In this document: positions 54,788 through 63,467 of the stretch, one piece after another
How the letters are laid out: each line of letters begins with the position of its first letter
Position numbering within the stretch: position 1 is the first letter of the stretch
The notes under the pieces: model-generated
The model's input: only the letters and a program-made list of their open reading frames with translations
Databases searched by the model: none
Told to the model about the DNA's origin: nothing
Assembly: GCA_964518335.1 (NCBI GenBank)
Contig: CAZFDT010000017.1
Location: forward strand, 1-64,000
DNA length: 64,000 nt
From: CAZFDT01 sp964518335
GTDB lineage: Bacteria > Planctomycetota > Phycisphaerae > Phycisphaerales > Phycisphaeraceae
Direction: 5' to 3'
Position numbers and translations under genes: made by a program

Positions 54788-57700
54788 TCAGGTGGATGCG
54801 GTCGCCGGTTGGGCGGTGGAGTCGTGGGCGCGATCCTGCTCGCCGAGTTTGGCCATCGTGTTCATGCGGTAGTGCTCGATCATCTCGCCCGACAGCGTGC
54901 GCCACAGCAGGAACTGCTTGCGCAGATCGCGCAAGAACACGCGATTGGCGCGGACCCAGTCGCCGGTAGCGCCGCTGTGCCGGGTGGCCGCGATGCCCAC
55001 TTCATCGACGCCGGCGATTTCCGAGGGTCTGGCCGTCAGCGTGAACGCCTGCGTCACGCCCAGGTCGAACGGCGCCAGCGCCACCTCCGCCGCCAAGTAC
55101 AGGTTGCCCGTGTCCGGCGTCTTGCCGATGCTCACATTTTGTGCGGCGAAGCTGCCCAACCCCGCGTCGTCGTGCCGCTCGAAGTGCTCGGCCAGGAAGC
55201 TGACCACGCCGGTGATGTCGTAGGCCGACACGGTGAAGGGGAAGGTCATCTCCAGTTTGTCGCCCTGGGGCGGGGGCATCTTCCACGCCCGCGCCAATCC
55301 GGGATTGGCGCTGCGCGACGCGCGGATGGCGGGGTAGATCGCCGAGATGATGACCGTGGCCATCACGATGCCGATGGCAAAAAGCGAATTGGTCGAGGAG
55401 TAGTTGATCTGCGGCGGCGAGATGAGGCCGATCTGCGCCAGGTACGAACTCACCTGGGCCACGATCTGGGCCAGAAGCTGACCGCCCATGCCGCCAACGA
55501 TCGCATAGACCGCCGCTTCAGCGAAGAAAAGCACGCCCACATGACCCGGCGCAAGACCCAGCGCGCTGAATGTGTAGATCTCCTTTTCGCGGTCGGTGAT
55601 GGAGCCCAGCAGTGTGCCGAAGATGATAAGGCCGCCGAGAATGACAGGCACCGCCAGCGCCAGTCCTCCGCTGACCTCGGTCAGCGTGGTGAGGATCATG
55701 CGTTCGACGCCTTGCGCTCCGCGTGCCCACAGCGGCATGGGCACGACGCGGGCGATCTCCTCGGCACGGGCCAGCGGCTCAAGTCCCTCGCCCAGGTACA
55801 CCATGATCGCGTGCAGGCGGCCACCCTGTAGCTGCACGAACGCCGACGACGCGATCGCCACCTGGTCGGCGGAAAGATGGACGAAATCCTTGTCCACGAG
55901 GTCGCTGGCTGAGGTGTCCTCTGTCGCACTGACCTGCTGCTGCTGTTGCGCGGAGGGGTCCTGGAAGTTGACGGGCAGGATCGACTGGCCGTCCAGGTGG
56001 CGCATGCGTTGGAGGGCGGCCGAGTCGAACGTTCCCGCGACGAACGAGCGTTTGCCATTGAGCAGCACAGGGTCGTTGTGCTTGAGTCCAAGCCGTTCGA
56101 CCACGACGCTGGGGAGGAAGACGCCACCGCGATGGAGGGCATCGATGGCGGCGGCCTCGTCACCGCCGGCCGGCCCACGCAGCGCCGCGAGCATCAGCGG
56201 CCAGCGATCGAGCTCCTCGGGCATGACACCCAGGATGGCGTCGAGCGACATGGCGGTGCGCTCGTCGCCGCTCTCGGTCTGTAGCGCCCTCGCCACGCTG
56301 AATGGCAGGTCGCTGGTGGCAGTGCGAACCAGCCAGTATTGCCCAAACACCGCACCGTCGCGGCCCTCCAGCCCTCGCACCAGGTCAAGGCTGTGATCGG
56401 GCATCGCACTGTAGTCGAGTTTTCGCACCATCACATCGCCCGCGGCCTCTTCGCCGATCGGTCCCTCGTAGATGGAGCGGACCCCGATCTTGCGTGAAAA
56501 TGAGGCGAACGAGAGGATCGTGAAGGTGAGCATGATGACGGTGATCGCCGTCAGGAACGTGCGCGTGGGCCGGCGGCGCATCGTGCTCATGCCCATGCTG
56601 ACCGCCGCCAGCAACGTGCCCATGCGCGACACTTCCACGTCATGGAGGCCGACGCGTTGACCCTGCATCGCCTTGAGTTCAGTGCGGAACTTGCGCACGA
56701 TGATCTGGATCACCAGGATCGACAGCAGCAGGATGGCAAAAGCCAGGAAGATGATGATCGGCGTCGAGGCGATGGCGAAGCCCGGGTGCATCGTGTAGAG
56801 CAGCCCGAACGTGACGAGGAACGCTGCAGTGAATCCGAGCAGACGACCATAGATGCTCGTGGCACAGAACAGAAGTCGCTCGACGGCAAAGGCGAACGGG
56901 ATGGCCAGCAGCAAGAGCACCACGATGGCGTGCACCAGGTCGTCCATGCTTTGGCGCAGCGGCTTGTACACGGCCCGCGACAAGGCGGCGCTCTGCACGA
57001 GGCGGGCCTTGCGAACCGACGACGTCAGTGTGTCGTCACCTGCAGCCTGAGCCTGCTGCATCGCACGGTGCGCGCGGCGGTGCAAGAGCTCCAGGTCTTC
57101 GCTCGTCACGCCGCGCGTTCGCAACATGTTGAGCCGCATTTCGTTGATCGACCACAGGTCACTCGCCGTCGGCTCGGCCAGAGGGGGCTGAGCCGCCAGT
57201 ACGGTCAGCTCGATGCCCGTGCCCGCCGGCGCCGTCTTGCTGGCGTTGACCAGCACCGGCCCCTCCGGCTGGAAGATCTTGACCCGATCGACGCCGATGT
57301 TGATGTCCTGGCGCGAGATGTAGAAGAATGAGAAATTGCCGTTCTGTCCGACGAGTGACCTCGCCGATGGCAATGGCGAGTCCGACGCCGCGCGGAGAAT
57401 CTTGAACAGGTCGGTCGCAGCCCGTTGTCCAGGCATCGCCGCCAGGCTGTAGCCCTCGCCCAGAAACAGCTCGACGCGCGCCGCCGCGGTCATGCCGCGC
57501 GTCAACGTCTTCTGAGTCGAGATCGCCGTCACCCGGCCGGCATCGTCAAAAATGCCGCCGATCGTGTTGACGTTGTTGAAAATCTCCTTCTGCACGCCGA
57601 TGGTCTGGAAGCGCCCGTTGACGTCCACGCGCTCGAGCACGATGGGATCGAACGAGGGCAGGGCGCCATAGCGGTCGATGGTGGTCCAGATGCGTCGCGC

Positions 57701-59842
57701 GTCGAGGCCGGGCCACATGGCCATGACGGCGCCAAAGGCGGGGCGGTCCTCTGAGAGACTGCCGGTGACGCGCAGCGCGGCGTAGTCGCCACTGGAACGT
57801 TCGCCGGCCCAGTCGATTCGCTTGGCACGCGACTGGTCGCTGAATTGACGGGGCAACGAGATGTCGCGGCCGTCGCTGAGGGCGAACAGCATGGGCGTCG
57901 CCGCCGCGCCCTGACGATAGACGGCTCGCCAGTCCAGTGCATCGACGGTGTCCGAGGGGTGGCCGTCGCGCAGACGTGCGTCGTAGCCGGTCATCAGCGA
58001 CACGTTGTAGAGCCCGAACGTTCCGGCGACGAAGCCCGTGGTGGCGAACACGCCCGGCGCGAACTGGCCCCCCATCGACGTGTCCTTGAGCGTGTCGGCG
58101 TTGAGACCGCTGTTCTCCGCCAGTGCGTGGGCCGCCTCGCGAAACGCGCCCAGCACCCGACCGTAGTAGCCGGGCGTGTCGCTGCTGGCCCCCACGTTGC
58201 GGAAGCCGTAGATGGCGTTGTTGCGGTTGCCCACCACCACGCCCCACGTCGGCCCGGCATCGCCGAAGTTGTAGTCCACGTGCAGCACGATCGTGCGGTT
58301 GCCCACCCGTGCGTTGATCGCCTTGCGCTGCTCGTCTTGCACCAGCAGGTCGTCGAGTTCGGCCAGACGGGCCTCCAGCCGGCTGACGGTCACCGCCAGC
58401 AGGTGATCAATCGCCTTCAGGTACGTAGCCGCTTCGGCGCTGGCTGCCGTGGGGTCGCCAGTTTCTTCCAGGCCCTCGAATCCTTCGCGGATACCTTGCC
58501 TGTGAACAACGCGGGCCCATTCATCGCGTGTCTTCTGGTCGGCGGTGGCGGCGGTAGACACAATGTCACGCATCACCTGACGCAGCTCGTCGAGAGTCCG
58601 GTAGTGCAAGACTCGACGCAGGTTGTCCCACTGCAGGATCTCGTGATCGGCGGCAGCGATCGCCGGTAGCAGCGACTCGAATTGCCCGGGGTCTTTGTTC
58701 TTGAACGTCTCACGCTCGATGCGGCGGCGAACCTGCTCCTGCTTCAGGTCCGAGTGGACGAAGTACGCCTGGGCATAGAGGTAGGCGTACGATGCGTCAC
58801 GGATGATGTCGTCGGCGGGGGCGAAACGATCCGCGGGGCGGATCATGTCGGCCATCGACGTGCGGAACCGATGCTCATCGGCGTGCATCTTCTGGTGCGT
58901 CTGGACATCATCGGCCTTGAGCGTCAGCGCGTCATAAACGTAGCGTGCGCCCTGATAGAAGCGAGCGTTGTTGTCGAGAAACATCACCAGCACGTCGCGC
59001 TTGGGACGGTTGACAGCCAATGCACGGACTGTCTGCAGAAGCGAGGCCACATTGGCGGCGCCGCGTGCGCCTGGTGCCAGCGTGGGTACGACGCCGAATG
59101 AATCGTAAGGCGCTGCCAACACCATCATCTGCGGCCGGTTTTCGACAAAGTCAGGCTGGGTCCCGGGAATCACTGCCAGCACGTTACGCCCGTTGGCGGG
59201 CTTCCAGGTGACGCGACTGAGAAGCCTGGCCCGGGCGTGATCGCGGCGCAGGTCGATCTGGGCGAGTAAACCCGGCGAGGCGAAGAAGCGCGGGTAGTTG
59301 GCGGGGGCGCCAGTGTGCTTGGGATATAGAGGCGTGGCATCACTGCCAATGAAGATCACTGCCCGGGCGCCCAACGCGAAGGCCCGCTCCCAGTGCTCAT
59401 GGCAATCGTAATCCAAGACAACGATGGCCCCTTCCGCAGAGCGATCCCCGTAGTCCTCGGGCGTGCCGCGACCGACGTAGATCATCGGCGCGGTCAAGCC
59501 GTCGTCATCGGCGGTTACCGGCGGGACGATGAGGTTGGGCCGCAGCGGGTGCAACGCAATCGTGGTGTCCCCGACCTGCAACTCGCAAATGTCCACGTGA
59601 GTCTGCCACACAGGCATATCGACGTGATACACCTCGACGCCGTCGATGGCGCGCAGCCTTGCGTCGATGTAATCCGCTGCCGCGCGGCCTTCCGGCGTGC
59701 CCGCCAGTCGATGCGGCAGTCGCGTCAGCGCGTCCAGGTCAGCCTTGAACGTGGCCTCATCAGCCACCGCGGCGCCCGCGACGAGAAGCACACCACACAC
59801 GCAGGCGACCAGAGATTTCAGATGCGAGTTGCGCAGCTTCAT
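54788..59842 (-). CDS. 1,684-residue degenerate M28-peptidase / FtsX permease fusion
   Basis: A very large membrane protein. A signal peptide (residues 1-28) precedes a PA/M28 aminopeptidase-like region. The usual M28 metal residues are lost: the HxD motif reads APYDSFG (245-250), the GADDN motif reads GARGAAN (258-264), and the EE pair reads LDNN (289-292). A long helical middle follows, with membrane segments near residues 1020-1120. The C-terminal half carries two FtsX-type permease pieces, with RPTRTFLTAITVIMLTF near 1170 and ILGGLIIFGTLLGSITDREK near 1440. The ATG at 59842 overlaps the ATPase stop (ATGA). It is the likely permease for the flanking ATPases. Confidence 0.85.
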   Translation of the reverse strand: MKLRNSHLKSLVACVCGVLLVAGAAVADEATFKADLDALTRLPHRLAGTPEGRAAADYIDARLRAIDGVEVYHVDMPVWQTHVDICELQVGDTTIALHPLRPNLIVPPVTADDDGLTAPMIYVGRGTPEDYGDRSAEGAIVVLDYDCHEHWERAFALGARAVIFIGSDATPLYPKHTGAPANYPRFFASPGLLAQIDLRRDHARARLLSRVTWKPANGRNVLAVIPGTQPDFVENRPQMMVLAAPYDSFGVVPTLAPGARGAANVASLLQTVRALAVNRPKRDVLVMFLDNNARFYQGARYVYDALTLKADDVQTHQKMHADEHRFRTSMADMIRPADRFAPADDIIRDASYAYLYAQAYFVHSDLKQEQVRRRIERETFKNKDPGQFESLLPAIAAADHEILQWDNLRRVLHYRTLDELRQVMRDIVSTAATADQKTRDEWARVVHRQGIREGFEGLEETGDPTAASAEAATYLKAIDHLLAVTVSRLEARLAELDDLLVQDEQRKAINARVGNRTIVLHVDYNFGDAGPTWGVVVGNRNNAIYGFRNVGASSDTPGYYGRVLGAFREAAHALAENSGLNADTLKDTSMGGQFAPGVFATTGFVAGTFGLYNVSLMTGYDARLRDGHPSDTVDALDWRAVYRQGAAATPMLFALSDGRDISLPRQFSDQSRAKRIDWAGERSSGDYAALRVTGSLSEDRPAFGAVMAMWPGLDARRIWTTIDRYGALPSFDPIVLERVDVNGRFQTIGVQKEIFNNVNTIGGIFDDAGRVTAISTQKTLTRGMTAAARVELFLGEGYSLAAMPGQRAATDLFKILRAASDSPLPSARSLVGQNGNFSFFYISRQDINIGVDRVKIFQPEGPVLVNASKTAPAGTGIELTVLAAQPPLAEPTASDLWSINEMRLNMLRTRGVTSEDLELLHRRAHRAMQQAQAAGDDTLTSSVRKARLVQSAALSRAVYKPLRQSMDDLVHAIVVLLLLAIPFAFAVERLLFCATSIYGRLLGFTAAFLVTFGLLYTMHPGFAIASTPIIIFLAFAILLLSILVIQIIVRKFRTELKAMQGQRVGLHDVEVSRMGTLLAAVSMGMSTMRRRPTRTFLTAITVIMLTFTILSFASFSRKIGVRSIYEGPIGEEAAGDVMVRKLDYSAMPDHSLDLVRGLEGRDGAVFGQYWLVRTATSDLPFSVARALQTESGDERTAMSLDAILGVMPEELDRWPLMLAALRGPAGGDEAAAIDALHRGGVFLPSVVVERLGLKHNDPVLLNGKRSFVAGTFDSAALQRMRHLDGQSILPVNFQDPSAQQQQQVSATEDTSASDLVDKDFVHLSADQVAIASSAFVQLQGGRLHAIMVYLGEGLEPLARAEEIARVVPMPLWARGAQGVERMILTTLTEVSGGLALAVPVILGGLIIFGTLLGSITDREKEIYTFSALGLAPGHVGVLFFAEAAVYAIVGGMGGQLLAQIVAQVSSYLAQIGLISPPQINYSSTNSLFAIGIVMATVIISAIYPAIRASRSANPGLARAWKMPPPQGDKLEMTFPFTVSAYDITGVVSFLAEHFERHDDAGLGSFAAQNVSIGKTPDTGNLYLAAEVALAPFDLGVTQAFTLTARPSEIAGVDEVGIAATRHSGATGDWVRANRVFLRDLRKQFLLWRTLSGEMIEHYRMNTMAKLGEQDRAHDSTAQPATAST

Positions 59843-60615
59843 GATTCCTCGCCTCCGATGCGGCCGACCGTGATCTTCAGGTCGCCGCGCTTCTCGACAC
59901 GCTCGATGTTGCCGTCGCGAACCCACATGATGCGGTCGGAGACGTTGAGCAGGCGGTGATCGTGCGTGGAGCAGACGATCGTCACGCCGCGGTGCTTGTT
60001 GATGCGCTGGAGGATGTCGAGGATGGCCTGACCGGTCTTGAGGTCGAGGTTGGCGGTGGGCTCGTCACAGAGGAGGATTTTCGGGTTGTTGCACATCGAG
60101 CGGGCGATGGCGACGCGCTGCTGTTGACCGCCGGACATCTCGATGGGCCGGTGCTGCCAGCGATCGTCGAGCCCGACCAGGGCCAGCAGATCCATGCCGC
60201 GGCGGCGAGCCTCGTCGGGTCCGACGCCGGCGAAGGCCATGGGCACAGTGACGTTCTCCAGCGCAGTCATGTATCGGATGAGGTTGTAGCTTTGAAAGAT
60301 GTACCCGATCTTGCGGCAGCGAAGAAACGCCAGCTCGACCGCAGAAAGCTGGGCCACGTCCACTTCGTCGATGAGGATGCGGCCCTTCGACGGTGAATCG
60401 AGCGCACCGATCATGTTGAAGAACGTGCTCTTGCCCGAGCCTGACGGCCCCATGACGCTGATGAACTCGCCGCGGTAGATGAGTGTGCCGATGCCGCGCA
60501 GCGCGTGCGTGGCGGCTTCGCCCTCGCCGTAAGTCTTCCACACATCCAGCGTGCGGATGATGACGGCCTTGCCGTCCTGGACTTCCATCTCGGGATGCTC
60601 AGCGATCTGTGTCAT
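59839..60615 (-). CDS. MacB/LolD-type ABC transporter ATPase
   Basis: A 258-residue ATPase closely resembling the one at 51.8 kb. Walker A is GPSGSGKSTFFN, the signature EMSGGQQQRVAIARSM, Walker B LCDEPTANLDL and the switch THDHRLL. The stop overlaps the start of the giant permease (ATGA, 59839-59842), and the FtsX permease gene ends two bases before its ATG. It therefore sits between two permease genes and could serve both. Confidence 0.92.
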   Translation of the reverse strand: MTQIAEHPEMEVQDGKAVIIRTLDVWKTYGEGEAATHALRGIGTLIYRGEFISVMGPSGSGKSTFFNMIGALDSPSKGRILIDEVDVAQLSAVELAFLRCRKIGYIFQSYNLIRYMTALENVTVPMAFAGVGPDEARRRGMDLLALVGLDDRWQHRPIEMSGGQQQRVAIARSMCNNPKILLCDEPTANLDLKTGQAILDILQRINKHRGVTIVCSTHDHRLLNVSDRIMWVRDGNIERVEKRGDLKITVGRIGGEES

Positions 60616-60617
60616 GC

Positions 60618-62090
60618 CTACTCCACACGCATCGCTTCCATGGGCGCCAGGCGCGCCGCCACCCACGCCGGGCCTACTGCAGCAATTCCCGCCAGCAGCA
60701 CGCCCACAATCACCGATGCGGCGGCGCTGGCGCCGACATGGCCCCAGGCCTGCCCCGGCACGAACAGCAGTCCGCCGTACTCAATCAGGCCGCGCAGCAG
60801 CGCCAGGACCAACCCCAGCACCACGCCTGCCAGTCCGCCCAACAGGCCCTGCGCCGTCGCCTCGAACACGAACATCATCATCACGAAACGGTCCATCGCA
60901 CCCAGGCACTTCATCGTGGCGATCTCGGCGAATCGCTCGGTCACACTCATGAGCATCGCGTTGGCCACGCCGACGACGCACACCATGAACGACAGCCCGA
61001 TGAGCCATTGCGTTCGCGTGGGCAGGCCCAGTAGCCCTTCATGCTCGACGGGCGCCTCGCTGCCGGCCGCCTTCTGCAGCTTCTCCTGGCGGCGGTAACG
61101 TGACGCCAGATCGCTCACCTGCTCCACACTCAACCCGACGCCTCGCTTCTGCTCGTCGAGCATGTTGATGAACCAAGCGACGCGGCTGTCCGAGGTCATC
61201 CACCTGAAGGCCGCCGCCAGATTCACCTCCGGCAGCGGGATGTCCATCTGACGCGCCAGTGCGCCGCGAACCTCCGTGCTGGTCATGGCCTCGGTGAGTG
61301 CCGCGACCTGCTCGCCCCGCACCGCCTGTGCGTTGAGAGTGCGCAACGTTTGCTCGTCGAGGGTGTAGCCGGCGCCCGCGATCGTCGCCAGCAGGTCAGT
61401 CGGCGGCGAAGCGAACACCTCGCGCGGCGTCCTGTCCGCACTGGCCGCACGCACCTGCTCGATCGCCCGGCGATGTCCGGCGGCGATGCGATCGGTCAAA
61501 GCCATCAGCCTCGGACGGTCCTCACGCACAAGCTGTGAGAACGCTTCGGCAGAACCCAGCGGCGCAATGACCTTGAGTGTGGCCAGTTTGCCCATGAAGT
61601 CGGCGTGCTCGCGGTCGTCAACCAGTCGCGCGAGGGTGTCGGCCGCGGTGTCGTCGCCGATGAGCACAGCCCTGGCCGCCGGAGCGACCTGCTGCAGTGA
61701 CCGCTCGGCAGTCAGCAAATCGGCGGCGATGCGCTGCGCCGCCGCCAGTTCCACACCGCTCGAGCCCGACCAGCCCACGTATTCGGCGGCCCTGCCCTCA
61801 TCCTTCCGCGACAGCGCCAGCACGATGGCACGCGGCGAATCGGGCTGCGTCAGCCGCGTCGCCCATTCGCCCAGCAACCGGCTCTCAGCCAGCTCGGTAT
61901 AGGCCGCCACCTGCGTCCGGTGCGACAGAAACCCATAGCCCAGCATGTGCGTGAGGAACGCCACGGCCAGCGCCAGGATTGCCACCGTGACCAACGAGCG
62001 AAACAGGCGATAGCTCATGCCCGTCAGGGCCAGCGTCATGCACCGGCCCGGCCCGAGGATCACCTGGTCCTTGGCGATGATCGGTTTCAT
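60618..62090 (-). CDS. FtsX/MacB-type ABC permease
   Basis: A 490-residue permease with one N-terminal membrane helix (MSYRLFRSLVTVAILALAVA), a large extracytoplasmic part (residues about 55-335) and three helices at the C-terminus (MVCVVGVANAMLMSVTERF with the MacB-type coupling MKCLGAMDRF). This is the topology of MacB/LolCE mechanotransmission permeases. The ATG at 62090 overlaps the PqqD-like stop by 4 bases (62087-62090). Its extracytoplasmic part is helical and unlike MacB. Confidence 0.88.
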   Translation of the reverse strand: MKPIIAKDQVILGPGRCMTLALTGMSYRLFRSLVTVAILALAVAFLTHMLGYGFLSHRTQVAAYTELAESRLLGEWATRLTQPDSPRAIVLALSRKDEGRAAEYVGWSGSSGVELAAAQRIAADLLTAERSLQQVAPAARAVLIGDDTAADTLARLVDDREHADFMGKLATLKVIAPLGSAEAFSQLVREDRPRLMALTDRIAAGHRRAIEQVRAASADRTPREVFASPPTDLLATIAGAGYTLDEQTLRTLNAQAVRGEQVAALTEAMTSTEVRGALARQMDIPLPEVNLAAAFRWMTSDSRVAWFINMLDEQKRGVGLSVEQVSDLASRYRRQEKLQKAAGSEAPVEHEGLLGLPTRTQWLIGLSFMVCVVGVANAMLMSVTERFAEIATMKCLGAMDRFVMMMFVFEATAQGLLGGLAGVVLGLVLALLRGLIEYGGLLFVPGQAWGHVGASAAASVIVGVLLAGIAAVGPAWVAARLAPMEAMRVE

Positions 62091-62560
62091 GCCACGCCCT
62101 CCATCGCCAGCGATCGCGCCGGCATGCGCCGCACGTCTCGACGCGAATGCCCGGGGCTCGGCGTGGTCTGCGGTTGACAGTCCTTCGCGTGCGGCGGGAC
62201 GACGATCACGACGGCGCCGCGCTCCGTCAGATCGCGCAGGAATGCCGACACGCTCAGGCGCGCGGCGTGAAAGCGCAGCCGATGACGCTGCGCGAAGACC
62301 TCGGCGATCTGCTCGACCGTGTTGCGGCCGTCGCAGGCATCCCAGATCTCGCGGCCGACGGCGTCCAGCGCGATCTTGCGCTCCTTTTTCTGCGGCAGCA
62401 GCGCCCACGACAGCGGGTTGGTGAGATACCAGCGCGGCGCCACCGGAATTCTCAGCAGCATTTCCGGGCCGTGACGCTCGACGGCGACGCGCACGTTGCG
62501 CGTGGGCACGGCATCGAGCATCTGCGTGAACGACGGAATGGTGCGTGATGGCTCAGGCAT
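62087..62560 (-). CDS. PqqD-like protein
   Basis: A 157-residue protein. Residues 20-120 match the PqqD fold (winged helix, RiPP recognition element): VAPRWYLTNPLSWAL, LDAVGREIWDACDGRNTVEQ and VSAFLRDLTERGAVVIV. PqqD proteins bind the leader of peptide precursors and present them to a modifying enzyme. The GC-rich tail is short. The ATG at 62560 overlaps the stop of the upstream gene by 8 bases. An in-frame start 11 codons earlier is possible. No precursor peptide or radical-SAM partner is seen in the window. Confidence 0.85.
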   Translation of the reverse strand: MPEPSRTIPSFTQMLDAVPTRNVRVAVERHGPEMLLRIPVAPRWYLTNPLSWALLPQKKERKIALDAVGREIWDACDGRNTVEQIAEVFAQRHRLRFHAARLSVSAFLRDLTERGAVVIVVPPHAKDCQPQTTPSPGHSRRDVRRMPARSLAMEGVA

Positions 62561-63467
62561 CGGGTTCCAAGGCGTCGAGGCAGCGAATGTCAAACGCGTC
62601 TATGTCGATATTCATGCTGCGCGGCCGCAACAAGGTCGCGTGCATCACGGCGTTGGCGTGTGGTGCAAACCACGCCAAGTCGATGCGATCGCGCAATCGG
62701 CCCACGATCGCTTTGATTCGAGGCCCGGCCTCACGGGCCTCACGGCGACAGGCCGGGTGACCATCATGGAACACACTTGACCAGCCTCCGGGCTCGTGCT
62801 TGAGTTCCTTCTTCAGATAGCGTTCCACATCTCCGCCGAACCACGTGTCGGCCAATCCCAGCCTCCGAATCGTGAGTTCGGCTCGCCCGCAGGCCCAGCG
62901 AACCTCGGCCTTCCCCGGCGTCACGTCCACGGCCGCGAGGGTCCAGCCCGGTGCAGGCGTCACCTCCACGTCGAACGCACGCAGCCGCTGAGCCCGATCG
63001 TTCTCCTGTGGCACGACCTCGAAGCTTTCGAGTACCAGGGCTTCGTCGTCCGCATCGGCCTCGTCACGCACGGGCAGCACCAGCTCGATGACGCGACGGC
63101 GCGGCCGATCATATCGCGCGGCACGTACCACCATGCCCTCCGCCCCGGTGCGGCGCAAGACGTGCCAACCATGGCAATCGTCGTCGCGCTCGAACGTCGC
63201 CTGCGGGTTCTGCTCGGTTTCCAGCGCCTGCTGGTCGCTGAGCATATGGTCCCAGTCCGGCGTATCCGGGCAGGGAGACCAGGCGAGCATGAGACGCTGG
63301 CGACGACGATCCACCAGCGTCAGGCGCCCGCGCTGCTCGCTGACGCTGTGCCGCACGATCTCCCACGTCGCCGGCACGCGCAGCCGCATGCCCAGCCAGT
63401 CGATGGCCGTGATGGCGGCGGTGGCGGTCATGGTGGGCAGGCGTACGGACATTCCAGAGCAACTCAT
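62553..63467 (-). CDS. unknown 304-residue protein of the PqqD/FtsX cluster
   Basis: A soluble, beta-rich protein without signal peptide. It starts with LGMRLRVPATWEI and has a repeated pattern of short strands (GRLTLVDRRRQRLMLAWSP, AEVRWACGRAELTIRRLGL), possibly two related halves. The ATG at 63467 overlaps the stop of the DUF6785-like gene (ATGA, 63464-63467). Its position between a transporter and PqqD makes it a specific part of the cluster. I do not recognise a family. Confidence 0.7.
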   Translation of the reverse strand: MSCSGMSVRLPTMTATAAITAIDWLGMRLRVPATWEIVRHSVSEQRGRLTLVDRRRQRLMLAWSPCPDTPDWDHMLSDQQALETEQNPQATFERDDDCHGWHVLRRTGAEGMVVRAARYDRPRRRVIELVLPVRDEADADDEALVLESFEVVPQENDRAQRLRAFDVEVTPAPGWTLAAVDVTPGKAEVRWACGRAELTIRRLGLADTWFGGDVERYLKKELKHEPGGWSSVFHDGHPACRREAREAGPRIKAIVGRLRDRIDLAWFAPHANAVMHATLLRPRSMNIDIDAFDIRCLDALEPDA

